Shown here: one piece after another, positions 44,936 to 57,360 of the stretch
Layout of the letters: each line of letters begins with the position of its first letter
Position numbering within the stretch: the first letter of the stretch is position 1
DNA from: Apostichopus japonicus
Lineage: Eukaryota > Echinodermata > Holothuroidea > Aspidochirotida > Stichopodidae
Assembly: GCF_037975245.1 (NCBI RefSeq)
Contig: NC_092571.1
Coordinates: 10,487,917-10,551,916, forward strand
Direction: 5' to 3'
DNA: 64,000 nt
The notes under the pieces: model-generated
What the model was told of the DNA's origin: nothing
What the model saw: only the letters and a program-made list of their open reading frames with translations
Databases searched by the model: none
Position numbers and translations under genes: made by a program

Positions 44936-46230
44936 GGTAAACAAAAAGTATTTTTCTCTTCAATTAAACGTTCAATCCTAGCTAACCTAAAAAAGAAGAA
45001 ACGAAGGAGAACAGAGAGAGAAAGATAAAACCAATAACAACTTGAATTTGAAGATAAATTGGCTGCTAAATTAAACAATATACATATCATAAAGTTTAAA
45101 ATATGGATTCTTTCACCAGTACAATTCTTTTCGGATGATGAAATGTGTTTTAAGATCATGGTTATAACAAGTATACGATATAGTACAAAGTAAGTTATTG
45201 TACAGCACAATAGTATTATTATAATAATTTACAGCACACGATCAAGCGAATGATTAAGATTGATTGGTCATCACCCGTATGACGTCATGTTTATGTGTGT
45301 TTCGAGAAGCCCTGTCGCAGAAGACATTCCCTCTGGTTTTCATAGCGCAATGCATCCTTTATCTAACAATACCCCCTCCCCCCCCCCCCCACACACACGC
45401 CTTAACAACGATCTATATTAGGCACCATGATATTGAAGTTCAATTATCAAATGTGGACTATTTTTCACCATTTTCTGACGGTTCATGACAAAACTGTTAA
45501 GATCAACGTAACGTGGATATTTGCAGCAATTTTGCTTCCAAAGAAAGCAAAAGAAAAGAAATAACTTCTAGATATAATAATAGTAATCGACCAAGTATCA
45601 TCATTTGTAAGGCCTCAGATTCTTAAAGATATTACGTTTCACATTTACGTTTTAAAAATTATCATCTAAGCCAATCGTATTATAAGGTTGTTTATAGTTA
45701 CGACACACTTTGAGTAAGGGTGTCGGCGTTTGAATGGATAGTATTACAAGCTTAATTTACATAAATATTGCTAGCGGCTCGTATTCGTTATATAACCTCG
45801 CTATGTACTATACAAATTTTTCCTCTATCTATCCAAAGAGGGCAAATATGTGACCAGGCACGTCATATATGTATACTTATCACGTGTATACCTATATCAC
45901 ATTAAATCTCTCTTCTTTTCTAGAGCATTGATAATTGCATGAGGTCTTCTTTCAACTTTTGATTCACTTTAGAGTATGAAATTCCAGAAAGGGGCCTTTT
46001 AAACACAAACCCTATATCTATTTTCTTATTATATTTTATGTAATATATCGTCTGCTATGATGCTGAACCCTAAATCGAAGTCTTTCTTTTTGTCGCCTTT
46101 CCGGACAGAAACCACGTCTGAAACCTATATACTCTGACGTAAAAATGTTGACTTTAGATCATGTGTCCGTTCTTTATCTCTCGCCTGTATCTCGACACCT
46201 TAAGCCGAACATCTCCATAATTTAGCCTTA
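44936..46230. other. Unassigned sequence
   Basis: No gene, transposon end or notable repeat is recognised apart from a C run at about 45376-45391. Confidence 0.5.
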
Positions 46231-46254
46231 CAACTGAATAATGCAACATACACA

Positions 46255-47160
46255 TTATGTACTTAAAGGGTAACTCTTCATGTGGAAGATACAGAATTAT
46301 GTACTTAAAGGCTAACTCTTCATGTGCCACATAAAAATTATGTACTTAAAGGGTAACTCTTCATGTGCCACATACAAATTATGTACTTAAAGGGTAACTC
46401 TTCATGTGCCACATACACATTATGTACTTAAAGGGTAACTCTTCATGTGTAAGATATAGAATTATGTACTTAAAGGGTAACTCTTCATGTGCAAGATACA
46501 ACTTATGTTCTTAAAGGGTAACTCTTCATGTGCAAGATACAACTTATGTACTTAAAGGGTAACTCTTCATGTGCCACATACAAATTATGTACTTAAAGGG
46601 TAACTCTTCATGTGCCACATACAAATTATGTACTTAAAGGGTAACTCTTCATGGGCCACATGCAAATGATGTACTTAAAGGGTACCGTATAATTCTTTGT
46701 GTGCCACATACAAATATGTACTTAAAGGGTAACTCTTCATGTGCCACATACACATTATGTACTTAAAGGGTAACTCTTCATGTGCCACATATAAATATGT
46801 ACTTAAAGGGTAATTCTTCATGTGCTACATACACATTATCTACTTAAAGGGTAACTCTTCATGTGCCACATAAAAATTATGTACTTAAAGGGTAACTCTT
46901 CATGTGCCACATACACATTATGTACTTAAAGGGTAACTCTTCATGTGCCACATACAAATTATGTACCTAAAGGGTAACTCTTCATGTGCCACATACACAT
47001 TATGTACTTAAAGGGTAACTCTTCATGTGCAACCTACAAGTTATGTACTTAAAGGGTAACTCCGATGTGCCACATACAAGTTATGTACTTAAAGGGTAAC
47101 TCTTCATGTGACACATACAAATATGTACTTAAAGGGTAATTCTTCATGTGTCACATGCAG
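46255..47160. repeat. 41-bp minisatellite, about 22 units
   Basis: GGGTAACTCTTCATGTGCCA followed by CATACAAATTATGTACTTAAA repeats with a 41-bp period (46351 to 46392). Variants are CATACACATT, AAGATACAACTT and units one base shorter. No coding potential is seen. Confidence 0.95.
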
Positions 47161-47414
47161 TTTTCTCTTTGGTTCCATGATATTTAAAAGAATAGAACAT
47201 GGGGTCAAAATTTATTTTGAGCTGATGAAAGAGTAACTTCCAAGCACCATGCCGATATTTGTATTCAATTCCCATATGACGTATGACGTTTGCCCCGTCC
47301 CCTCCCCATATAAGTAAGCTTGAAACTAACATGATGTCATCGCTACACAACGACTGGAAAAAAAGTTGTTTTGCTTGGTCCAGAAAGTGCAGTTAACAAT
47401 ATACCAAAGTCATT

Positions 47415-47799
47415 AGTGCATTCAAGGGCGTAGGAACCGGGGGGGCTGGGGGGGGGGGCGCCAGCCCCCCCAGTGAAAAATGTGGAGGGGCGGAAGTATC
47501 ATTCCGCCCCCCCACTTCGCAAGTCAAAAAACCCCTTTTTCATTTCCAAATGAGAAAAAAATCTCATTTGGAGCACCAAATTGCATCTAAGGCCAGGTGA
47601 AAATACAAAATTTAGTTTACAAAATGGAGTGGGTGTTGAAGTGTGCTATATTGCACCAAATTGCATCTGAGGCCACCTGCAAATGCAAAAAAATCCAAAG
47701 GGGAGGGGGAACCCCCTCCCCTTAGACCCCTCCCCCAGGCCGGCCATCAGTCTTCAGCCCCCCCACTCAAAAGTAACTTCCTACGCCACTGAGTGCATT
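47415..47799. mobile_element. hAT-like MITE, perfect 8-bp target duplication
   Basis: The body 47423-47791 (369 bp) is flanked by AGTGCATT (47415-47422 and 47792-47799). Its ends are CAAGGGCGTAGGAACC and the reverse complement of CAGTGGCGTAGGAAG. The interior has G/C runs and the phrases TTGCATCTAAGGCC and ACCCCCTCCCCTTAGACCCC. The copy at 60469-60769 shares this structure, and related interiors occur near 30389 and 55811. Confidence 0.9.
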
Positions 47800-48720
47800 C
47801 ATATTTGCTTTGCATCCTAATTCTGAAGTAGAAACTTGAATGTATAATCTGACGAAAAATATAAATTTCTGAGGGAGGACCCCCAGACCCCCTATATGGG
47901 AATCGGCGTCAGTGACCCCATGCAGCACGCCCTCGCTTAATAATCATTCATTCGCCTCTGCTCATCCCTTAAAGCAGGGTTTCCTAACTGCATCACCCCA
48001 CAAACCCCCTGTGGATGTCAGAGTTGTCCACGAACCCCCAACTTTTTGAGACACGATCTGAGTCATTATTATACTATTATACGCATAACAGTGCTTCGCA
48101 AATTATCAAGTTCATAGTGTTATATTGTAATGAAAAAAAAAAACAAGGTGTTACAAATATTTAATTGAAAACTTCAGCTCTTTATCTTCATGACGTACTG
48201 CCATGCGTACACCAACTTCACCAAAGTCATGCGGCCTGTTTCTGTTTCATAATTCAGTTATTTATCACACATGCACGGCACGGTACTACTATGGCAACAT
48301 ATGCGTATGGAACGCGAAAAGAGTTTGTACATTACTAAATTATATGATATATCAGATATTAGTTCAACAAAAAGTACTCTAGTTTTGACTTTCAGAAACG
48401 TCTCACGAACCCCCTAGGACGGACTCACGCACCCTCTGGGGGTTCATGCACCCCAGTTAGAGAACCCCTGACTTAAAGGTTCAGATTCCTACATAAATCA
48501 GTCGGGAAAATGTTAATTCACTATTTATTAACAAAATCATCTCGTTTTAGCGCTACTTATAAAGACCTAATTTTACTCTGAATAATGTCTCAGAATACAC
48601 CATTTTATCTGACTGGGGCACGACCTACAGACCCCCATACATGTGAGTCGGCTCCAATGACCCTGGTGCTGCACCCCCTCCTTCATATAATTCTTGATTC
48701 GTCTCTGGTCCTACCATAAA
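47800..48720. repeat. Diverged tandem duplication split by a hAT insertion
   Basis: Two related segments lie at about 47870-47966 and 48610-48710. Both have GACCCCC...GTCGGC/CGTC...AATGACCC...GCACGCCC or GCACCCCC...ATTCGCCTCTG or ATTCGTCTCTG, each followed by AAAGGTTCA. The first is interrupted by the 496-bp hAT-like element. Confidence 0.65.
47967..48478. mobile_element. hAT (Charlie-like ends) non-autonomous element
   Basis: The body 47975-48470 begins CAGGGTTTCCTAACTG and ends with the reverse complement of CAGGGGTTCTCTAACTGG. Long inner symmetry (GAACCCCC motifs) lies at both sides. Flanks are CCTTAAAG and ACTTAAAG (7 of 8 equal). The CAGGGGTTCTCAAC-type end is common in Charlie-like hAT families. 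No transposase is seen. Confidence 0.8.
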
Positions 48721-49944
48721 GGTTCAAGGCCTCGCTATGTAAATTAGTAGAGGGAAATTTTAAATCCCCTCCCCATTCCTGTCTCCGCCTATTAAAATCC
48801 TGCACACGACACTCCTTAGCAACACTTTTTTGCCGCGGGAAGTGCTGTAGTCAGAATAATTGTCCTTTGCTTCACCCTCAGTACATCGTTTTCACAATGT
48901 TAGTGTCCAAGTTATCAACAAGTGGTAAGCTACGCGCACCAAAAACCTGTACCGACAGTATAACGCGTGAGGAGAAACCGAACCACTTTGGAAAATTAAA
49001 CTGAACCCGGCCCGCAATTACACGAAATTATTACGATGTATCGCCCGTTGTATTACTCGAGATTCTTGTGCAGACAACATTTTCTCAAATCAGTTCGGAA
49101 AGTATCATTCAAAGAATATCATTCATCAGAACATTTCAAGATTCGTTTGGAACGCCACAAATGTAAACAAGATGAAAGTGCTTCTCTTGTGGTTGAATAA
49201 TCAGCCGGGACATTGTACTACTGCATATTGCATTGAAGCAACTGAAACTTTTGACCAATGCAAGTTAACTTAATAAATAACAAGATACCTTAAAGTCTAA
49301 ACTTCAAAAAATTTCCAAAATTCTCATGATTTTAAATTCCATTATGAGACTATATAATGGATTGCAATAAAACAAAAGACATTTGAAGTTAACGAACTCT
49401 CCTTTGATAACACACTACGTGATTTAGATCATAGCAGTTTGTGACGATTCCACTCACTGATTTTCACGGAAATTTTGCCTGTCTATTAATTTCGTTTCAC
49501 GCTCTGGTAAATGAAAAAACATGAACAACGTCATATTATCAAAACTTGATATAGGGTTTATACAAATAAACGTTTCCGGTTAGAAACATGACCGGGAACG
49601 CTGCCAACTGAATCAAAAAGAGTGTTTTATTCAGAGTAGATCAATTTGCCATAACGCAGAAAAAGAAAAAAAAAACCCAGAAAAACCCAATAAGAAGGAA
49701 CGAATCCTTCGGTTCATCTGAAAATCTTTTCTTTTGGTTAACTATAAATAGTCACAAATTAAATTGATTTTTGGTGGCAAATTTAATAGGTATCAAACTG
49801 CAAATCTTCTGCGTCGGAAATTGCACTGTAAATCACACTATATAGAATGGCGTGTTTTGATGCAACGATATATACACACGTTGAATTGGTGGGTGGGTAT
49901 TGGTATATATGGCTCACTGAGAAAAGTGAGGGCGGTGTTAGCAA
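48721..49944. other. Unassigned sequence
   Basis: No gene or transposon terminus is seen. An A-rich stretch lies at 49660-49690. Confidence 0.5.
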
Positions 49945-50159
49945 TTCATCGGCAGAGCCTTATATACAGAGAGTTGCGACAACTGAAATTTGGGCGCCAT
50001 TTTGGGGCCAAATGGGCAACATACAGTATGTGTGGGAATGGGCGTTCAGGTGGATAGGGGAATTTTTCGATAGCATTGTAGAAGTGTGAGCGGGATTCTG
50101 GGTTTTATTTTTGGCCTGCTCATGTTGTGGTGCTTTTATGCGCCGAGGCTGTGTAAGTA

Positions 50160-51660
50160 GGGCGTCGAGTGTCGAACGGGAGGGGGGGGGGGGGAGGGAT
50201 TGGCTGCGCTCAAGTTCATGGGGATGAGGTTGGCACATTTGGAAGTCCAAATTCAACAGTTGATATTCTGGTACGGTAAAATTGTATTATGACTGGTTAT
50301 ATATCATATTGTAACACATATTGCACAGTTGCGGAATAATGTACATTCTTCCATTGTTGCCATGGTAACCAAACAAAGCCTGTGATTGGTCAAAATTGGG
50401 ATTAACTGTAACTTGAGCTAGCAATGGCTGATGAAGTTGATATTTGGACATGTGACTGGTACTGACATGGTGCACAGAATCATGAAGCTAAGTCTTTGAA
50501 AATTGGTTGCTATGGTAACTAAATGCTGCTGGAATTTGAAAGGATTTACTTCAGAATATTTTTGTATGAGAGTCAGGCTTTTATCTACGAATTTTATGTC
50601 TAATAACTTGAAAAAGCTGCATCTATATATACTATAGGATCCAAAAAGTCAGAAATTCTTCAAAATACCAATTGTGCCTCTATTACTAGGCATGGGCTTC
50701 TATTATTAATGGATAAGGCAATCGTGACCAGACAACACCCCCCGGACTACCCTCCCCCCAACAGAAGCATAAATATGTTGTCAGAAGTCGAAAATTAGAG
50801 TCGTTTTTTGGGGGGGGATTGCCGGGGGGGGGGGGAGTTGCCCGCCAACCACGGTAAAATGCTAGGCCTAGGCTCAGTCAAATTGAATTTCCTGGGTTAT
50901 GTCCTCTTTTGCTTGGAACTGCCCGGTTGTAAGAATATGAATTAGGATCTGTATACCGTACCTATGTATGACATGGACAAACATGACTCCTGAGCCTAAT
51001 TAGGCCTATGGTTTTCAGTTGACTCTGTTAGTTTTACCTGCTATCCTCTAACAGGACACATTGTTCTAGGAAATATTTTTACCTAGCCTACAGTGATATT
51101 TTAGTAACCTAAGTTTTCAATATTATTTCATAGAAGATAGTGGAGTTCTGGACCAGTTCAATTCAAATCATCAAGTGCAAAGCAGAATGATTAATCATTT
51201 CAATGGTGTGCCAGATCGCCACCCAAATTTTCATAAATAATAATCCAAACAAGCTCATGACTCAATGGAGTCAAGCACTTTTTCATTAGGGGGCTAGGCT
51301 AGCCCTTGGTGCTTTGTATTGCACACTGTGCTTCGTAGATCCCCGATTTGTCTTGCCACGCTGGAGCCTTCAATTTAAGGAATATACTCACTAAACTTTG
51401 CAGAGATATTTTTATGCACCTTATAACAGATCTCATCCCAACATCGCAACTTTCTTGATCAGAACTTGTTAAAAATAGACCATTTTCATGCCTGAAATTT
51501 ATGCTCTGTTTTCTGTGTTGTTAACTATGTGTGTATGTACACTGCACAGTGCACCATACATAGCTGTAAGGACTGTGTGGTGTAACCCACAGTCCTGGTT
51601 ATGGACTAGGCTAGGCCTAGTGTTACGAATCTTAGTTCATTGTACTAGGCCTAGGTGAAG
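50160..51660. other. Interior of the second P-like element
   Basis: I find no transposase core. Poly-G runs lie at 50181-50195 and 50806-50835. TAGGCCTA-type palindromes lie at 50864, 51003, 51610 and 51647. The second THAP exon (expected to supply the zinc-ligand His) was not found. Confidence 0.5.
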
Positions 51661-51667
51661 TACTCAC

Positions 51668-51820
51668 ATCGCAAAGTTTGTGATTGGAGTTCGCCTTCCA
51701 GTGAAGCCTGTTTACTTTCGCCTCCCATGTTTTCCTCCGATCTGGGTTTGTTGGGAATCTGAACAGCTTTGACCCATTTTCGGGACGATTCGAACAGCCC
51801 CACGCTGAACAGCCAGGCAT
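51668..51820 (-). CDS. Intact first exon of a THAP-domain protein
   Basis: ATG at 51820 opens a 51-codon exon beginning MPGCSAWGCSNRPENGSKLF, then RFPTNPDRRKTWEAKVNRLH, then WKANSNHKLCD, ending at a strong donor GAT|GTGAGT. This is a textbook THAP start: C4 and C9 zinc ligands, NR at 11-12, FP motif at 22-23, invariant W at 32, and the third Cys at 50, just before the expected 'xxHF' supplied by the next exon. THAP domains bind DNA and occur in P transposases and in host regulators. Position 120 bases inside an inverted repeat and orientation argue for transposon origin. Unlike P element 1, the frame is intact. The downstream exon carrying the His was not found, so function is uncertain. Confidence 0.85.
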
Positions 51821-52088
51821 TCTGTGATGGCAGCGCAGATGTTGACTGCTCGAACGTACGTTGTTGTCGATCTTACGGCCAGAATTAGTTGGCCCCAAAA
51901 TGGTGCCATGAGGTCACGTGATCGAAAATTCCCGGACCCGAGTTGTCGCAACTCTCTGTATATAAGGCTCTGCTCCACGGGAAGAGGAGGTACAGATATT
52001 ATCGTTACGAAAGAACACTTGATATCAGAAATTAGAAAAAAAGTAAAATTTGTTTCCCACTAGATTAAATTTTTATATTTCAACCTGG

Positions 52089-52887
52089 GATATAATCATT
52101 GGCGTAACAATGAGCCTGAGGGCCCCGGCTCCTGACCCAAAGGGGCCCCCTATCAGGAGGTCCAAGCAAGGGCGTCCGCAGAAATGTACACAAGGTAGGG
52201 GGAAATCAGTAGGTCATGTTGGTGTAACACTATACTTGATACTATCTAAGCGGAGCGCCACCGTTAGTTGGCGCGGTGCGTACCACGATTTTTTTGCGCA
52301 AAAAATACTCCTAGATCGTCGGAAAAGACACTTCCCGGGCGTTTCAGGTTGCATTTACACATCGGTTATTCTGATATCTCATGTCTTAGGATTTTGACTT
52401 ACAATAATTTCAGTAATGCATTATGGGTCCGTACGCAAGTGCCCCCCCCCCATTTGCCCCTCCCTGCGGACGCCCATGGGTCCAAGGTCTAAGGATTTAT
52501 GCAGGATCAATGCAGGGGGTCTTGGTTTAGAATATTTGAATAGCCATTTAGCATTTACACATTGTTTCAGCGGGCAAATATGTTTTAATGCTAAAATACA
52601 TCAAGCGAAGTGACAGAACAATACTATTAACATAGCTTTGTAAATTCTTTGTAACTATAAACCATGGAATGAGGATTGAGGAATTCGGCTTCTGGATACA
52701 TCTTACAAGTTGTATGAGTGAGAAACAACATTCAGTCTTGCATGACTTTTTCTTTCCCAGTAAAAACGGGCCCTCCCTATCCAAAGAGGTACCCTTTTTC
52801 TGTGCATCAGTATAACGGGCCCCTTTTGGTCGGGTCCCCCGGCTCAGCACGGTCCGAGCCCATAGGAGTTACGCTACTGGATAATAT
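52089..52887. mobile_element. hAT-like element (outer of a nested pair)
   Basis: The body 52097-52879 begins CATTGGCGTAACAATGAGCC and ends with the reverse complement of CAGTAGCGTAACTCCTATGG, both leading into GGGCCCC-rich interiors. Flanks GATATAAT and GATAATAT agree at 6 of 8 positions. The body is interrupted by a younger hAT-like insertion at 52167. Confidence 0.72.
52159..52486. mobile_element. hAT-like element nested inside the outer one
   Basis: The body 52167-52478 (312 bp) is flanked by perfect GGTCCAAG duplications (52159-52166 and 52479-52486). Its ends are CAAGGGCGTCCGCAGAAA and the reverse complement of CATGGGCGTCCGCAGGGA. Removing it restores a continuous GGTCCAAGGTCTAAGG in the outer element. 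Confidence 0.88.
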
Positions 52888-52894
52888 TCACTAT

Positions 52895-53290
52895 AACCTG
52901 CTAGAATACATGCCCTCATACTACAGGAATGCATTAGTATCAGGTATAGCCAACTTGAGTACATGCCCTCATACTTAGCAGGAATGCATTATTGTTCAGG
53001 TATAGCCTGCTAGAATACATACCCTCATACTAAACAGGAATGCATTAGTATGATGTATAGCCTGCTAGAATACATACCCTCATACTTAACAGGAATGCAT
53101 TATAGCATCAGGTATAGCCTGCTAGAATACAAACCCTCATACTAAACAGGAATGCATTAATATTAGGAATAGCCTGCTAGAATACATACCCTCATACTTA
53201 ACAGGAATGCATTAATATCAGGTATACATAGCCTGCTAGAACCCTCATACTAAACATGAATGCATTAATATAAGGTATAGCCAACTTGAT
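52895..53290. repeat. About 55-57-bp tandem array, 7 units
   Basis: AGCCTGCTAGAATACATACC, then CTCATACTTAACAGGAATGC, then ATTAATATCAGGTAT, with starts near 53059, 53116 and 53171. It begins about 15 bp after the right flank of the outer hAT-like element. Confidence 0.9.
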
Positions 53291-53635
53291 CTAGTCCATG
53301 AAAAATATCACTTGGCAGTAGTATACACAGTGTAAAGTTAATTAAATCCGTGTAGATAAAGGAATATACACTTTGAAAGATCTTCTATTAACGTACGAAG
53401 GGATAAAATGTTAAATCCTGTTAAATCCTGTTTACTGAATCACCGTGACAGGATATAATTCGCCTTTGGCAGGATATATTTTCCTACTGACTGTAGGCCT
53501 ATATATTGTATTTGTCCTCTTTGATAATATGCATTTCCTTCTTGGCATTATATATTTTCCATATTTGACAGCTAGTAATAATATGGCAGGGCTTGTGCAA
53601 TGTTTTGACATTTCCTCGACAGGTTTGTTTGCTAC

Positions 53636-53712
53636 AATATATATATATATATAGATATGTATATATATGTATAGATATATATTTATATCTATATATATAC
53701 ATACATACATAC

Positions 53713-53757
<45 letters not shown>
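53636..53757. repeat. (TA)n and (CATA)n microsatellite
   Basis: TA tracts with GATATG and (CATA)4 between them. Confidence 0.93.
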
Positions 53758-53759
<2 letters not shown>

Positions 53760-53760
<1 letters not shown>

Positions 53761-55670
53761 TGATGTATACAATGTCCTACTGATATTATACATGAAATGT
53801 TCAGAGTTATACGTCATCAGGATATTTAGGGTTACATCCAGACTATTCGTTACTATACCTCTATGTTTGATGATCTGCAAAGTTGTGTTAATCCTCTTAT
53901 TGGCCATGCCTACAGTAAGGCTTAGAAACTCTCACCTAAAATAAGCCCAAAACCGTCATTTAAGCGATTTTCAATATCAATATGAAATCATATCAAATTC
54001 TAGAAAAGCCGGTGAGAATAAATAGTCCCAAAGAAACTTAAATGTAAGATACCCTCATATATCAGGAAGATGAAATTTCATATTTAAAATAAAAGACAAA
54101 GAAATAAATTAATCAATCAATTTATAAAGACAAAAAAGAGAGTAAAAAACGAAGCAAAAAAGAAAAGAAAAGAAAGAGCTCGTTGTCACTCCTTTGATTG
54201 ATTCGTATATTACGATACACAGAGGTTAAATAGGGTGCAACTTCAGTTGAAAAATGTCTGTATTGAGCTGAAGAATAAAGCACATACGAACAACATCGTT
54301 GCAGTTTTATGATATCAATTATACAACGTGGTTAAGTTATCATTCTTAGGAAGCGTTGGACCAGTTGACAGTGTACCGTAGATCTTTTAACAGTGAAAAA
54401 GGTTTTCTTATGAACTCTTTGAGTTTTAAAGAGAGAAAAGCAAAATCAGATTCCTCTCAATTGACTCCTTTTCAGGATTTTTGAGGAGACAAACATTTCA
54501 AAATTCCCTCAATGGAATATTTCAAAGTGCTCCCAAATGGCCTAGTTTTGAAGATTAAACAATCTTAACAAATATTTTGATTTCATAAACACTTGGAAGC
54601 GCAGACCAATGCGAGAAGCAATACTTTTTACAAAAGTATAACATTATTAAAAAAAAGATCATTAAAGCAACACTCTAGAATCCTCGTAGAATCGATTATA
54701 AGCACTTGCGGCACCAGCCTAGGCAATCTGGGGGTGTGGGGAGGGGGGGGGGGACTATACTGGGCAAGGAATGTTTTTTTTTAGTCTATGGGGGAGGGAG
54801 AATTTTTCAACAAATAAAATGACTTGGACACAATACAATCGATTAGACTAGCTCTATATATTTGGATAAGTACCAGATCTGTTGGGAGGGAGGGGGTGGG
54901 GGGGGGGGCAACTGGGGGAATTCCCCCACATACCCCGTCAATAAAACTACACAACTAGCAAATATGTTACAAATCATTCCATAAGGCATTGTCATGAACG
55001 AATGAATTATAGGTATATATTGTTCTCTCCATGAAATCAATTGACCTTTTGTGTTTGGTCAACACTTTTACCAAACCAACTAAACTAAACTAAAATTACA
55101 CTTTACTTTAAACACTTTAATTCTTGGATTTGTCATCAAATGATGAAAATTATATTAGAAAGGTGAAATAAAGTCAGTCTACGAGTACCGCAGGGTTTTC
55201 GTCAGTAGCCGGGACCCGGGTCAAATGGCCCGCTTACTGCACGTACATGACCCGGCTACTTTGCGACGCTCAGTAAAAAAATAAATAAATAAAAAAAAAT
55301 TAAAAAAAAAAAAAAATGACGAAAAAAATCGAGAGGAATAAATACCCACAACCAGGTCAGGTGTGATTGAAACTGTCACAGCAGTTAACTGTTGGTAAAA
55401 ACTACAAGAAGTTGAACATTAGTAGTATGGTCGAGGAGATGAGGCCGAGGGGTGGGTGAGAGTAGAGGTAGGCGAAGGGCTTCTCTTGACATACAAATTG
55501 TTGCTCAACAGAGATAAAAGCTGAATAAAAAACAGAAGGTTCTATCACAGACCTAGTTGGGTATTTTTTGGCAGTAAAATCCTACTCACTTTGTAGGTAC
55601 CGTAGACCTATTATCATTTTGTTATGATCGCACTTCATTTAATGCAGCAAGTGCGTCACACCCTTGCTAA
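53760..55670. other. Unassigned sequence with poly-G runs
   Basis: G runs lie at 54737-54753 and 54888-54908. An A-rich stretch with AAATAAAT lies at 55274-55330. No gene is recognised. Confidence 0.5.
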
Positions 55671-55678
55671 GTTCGGTT

Positions 55679-55935
55679 CAGTGGCATAGCTACCTCCCTA
55701 GGCTCCATGACCCGAGTGTTAATAAAAAAATACAGGAGAAAAAAAGAAAAATAGGACAGAAGAAAGGGGTGATTGGGAGGGGGCAATATCATTGACCAAA
55801 CAACTGTATATTGCACCATTTTGCATCTAGAGACTTTTTAAATTGCAATTTTTCGGGGAAACCCCCTCCCCTTAGACCCATCCCCCATGTCCGCGTACAG
55901 ACAGTCCCGCCTACTTTTCAACTTGACCCACCTAC
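55679..55935. mobile_element. Partial hAT-like MITE relic
   Basis: The left end CAGTGGCATAGCTACC at 55679 is a typical hAT terminus. Positions 55811-55890 contain TTGCACCATTTTGCATCTAG and ACCCCCTCCCCTTAGACCCA, the interior of the family at 47423 and 60469. I could not place a right end or target duplication. Confidence 0.55.
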
Positions 55936-56861
55936 TTCATTTCTTAACAAAAAACTGGTACCATCTATTACTTTATCCGGTATGACAGATGGTATGTATA
56001 CAATTAATGCAAGGAGATATTAGTCTGAAGATAAGTATATTGTGATAACAATTTGAGATGTGTTATCAATTAAAAAAGAAAAGAAAAGAAAATGAAAGGA
56101 ATAAAAAGGAAATTAATTTTGTTGAAAACTTTGGGAATCTATGTTCTTGTAATTAGTTATTTTGTGAGATTCTAGTGTTCACAAATTGTACTGGTGACAT
56201 GTTTACTGAACACGGCAATCTTTAACTGAAATACTGAAGCCACTAAGCGATGATTTATTTGATGTACATTATAAAGGGGGCGCCACCACGTATACTTCAA
56301 AAGTAAAATCATTACAGCCTCACTGGTAGACAGCATATTACTATAAATCTAGAACATACATCCCAGTGAAACATTAACTGTAGAAAATTCTTCAACACAT
56401 TTGAAAAGTTGCAAAATACAAGCACCTATTTTCATCCAAGCACCTTTCATGCATCAGAGTAAAGAGGGGACCATCCTTCCCTTTAGACCTCTTCCGTGGA
56501 CGACATAACATCTTACTTCTTAGCCCCCCCCCCCACATTGTAATACTTTTAATTAACAATCCCTCTGTGCCGTATATAGTATTTTTTGTCTCCAGATCTT
56601 CTCTTGATTTCAGTGCCAAGGTTCACTAATGGCAAAATAGCGATATGTTTATGATTTCTAAAACAATGTGTTGACTAGAATTGAGACTACATGTTAAGGG
56701 AGTTTTGACTTACCTATATCAAATACACGCTTTACTAGGTCCATTTCGAACATAGAAATGCATTGTAATCATCATATGTATGAATACTATACCCCTCAAC
56801 AGAACCATCCACAGAAAACGTATGCCCCAATCAATTTTAATTACCCAGATAACATCATGCT

Positions 56862-57360
56862 AGCGGTCCACCGGCGGCCCGCCAGCTGCACCACTGGCGG
56901 TCCACCGGCGGGGAAAGCCGGCGGAACGCCAGAGATTTGGCCGGCTTTAATCCGGCGGTCCGCCGGCGACTACGCCAGAAGACCGCCGGAGAAACGCCAG
57001 CGTACCGCCGGTGTACCGCCAGTGTTTCACAAGCAGACCGCCGAAGAAACGCCAGCGTACCGCCGGTGTACCGCCAGAGAAACGCCAGCGTACCGCCGAA
57101 GAAACGCCAGCGTTCCGCCGGTGTACCGCCAGTGTTCCACCGGCAGACCGCCGAAGAAACTCCAGCGTACCGCCGGTGTTCCACCAGTAGACCGCCAAAG
57201 AAACGCCAGCGTACCGCTGGTGTACCGTCAGTGTTCCACCAGCAGACCGCCGAAGAAACGCCAGTTTTCCGCCGGTGTACTACCAGCAGACCGCCGAAGA
57301 AACGCAAGCTTACCACCGGAGTACCGCTGAATTTCTGTCAGAGAGAGCCACTGGCTATCC
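56862..57360. repeat. Left GC-rich subterminal repeat array
   Basis: CGCCAGCGTACCGCCGGTGT, ACCGCCAGTGTTCCACCGGC and AGACCGCCGAAGAAA blocks alternate about ten times. The array stays open in several frames on both strands, producing repeat-derived ORFs of up to 190 codons. A degenerate extension with CTAGC and ATATCTGGT motifs runs to about 57530. Confidence 0.9.

Larger units (their letters stand above)
49953..51972 (-). mobile_element. Second P-like element with perfect 32-bp inverted repeats
   Basis: Both ends carry the same 32 bases in inverted orientation (49953-49984 and 51972-51941), starting CAGAGCCTTATATACAGAGA and ending GTTGCGACAACT. They resemble P element 1's ends. A subterminal inverted motif CCATTTTGGGGCCAA is also shared (left about 49993, right about 51907). 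A THAP exon lies just inside the right end, oriented as in P element 1. The 8-bp flanks TTCATCGG and CTCCACGG match at only 5 positions, so a target duplication is not demonstrated. At 2.0 kb and with no transposase core visible, it is probably an internally deleted copy. It could also be two separate ends of one family that happen to face each other. Confidence 0.68.

Noticed and set aside
49764-50089. Plus-strand ORFs at the left end of the second P-like element
   Set aside because: Two overlapping frames are open across the inverted repeat itself. No domain is recognised, and they are likely chance ORFs in a less AT-rich terminus.
56392-56619. Minus-strand ORF of 75 codons
   Set aside because: It overlaps a CCCTTTAGACCTCTTCC stretch that resembles the decayed hAT MITE interior. 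No splice signals or domain are seen.
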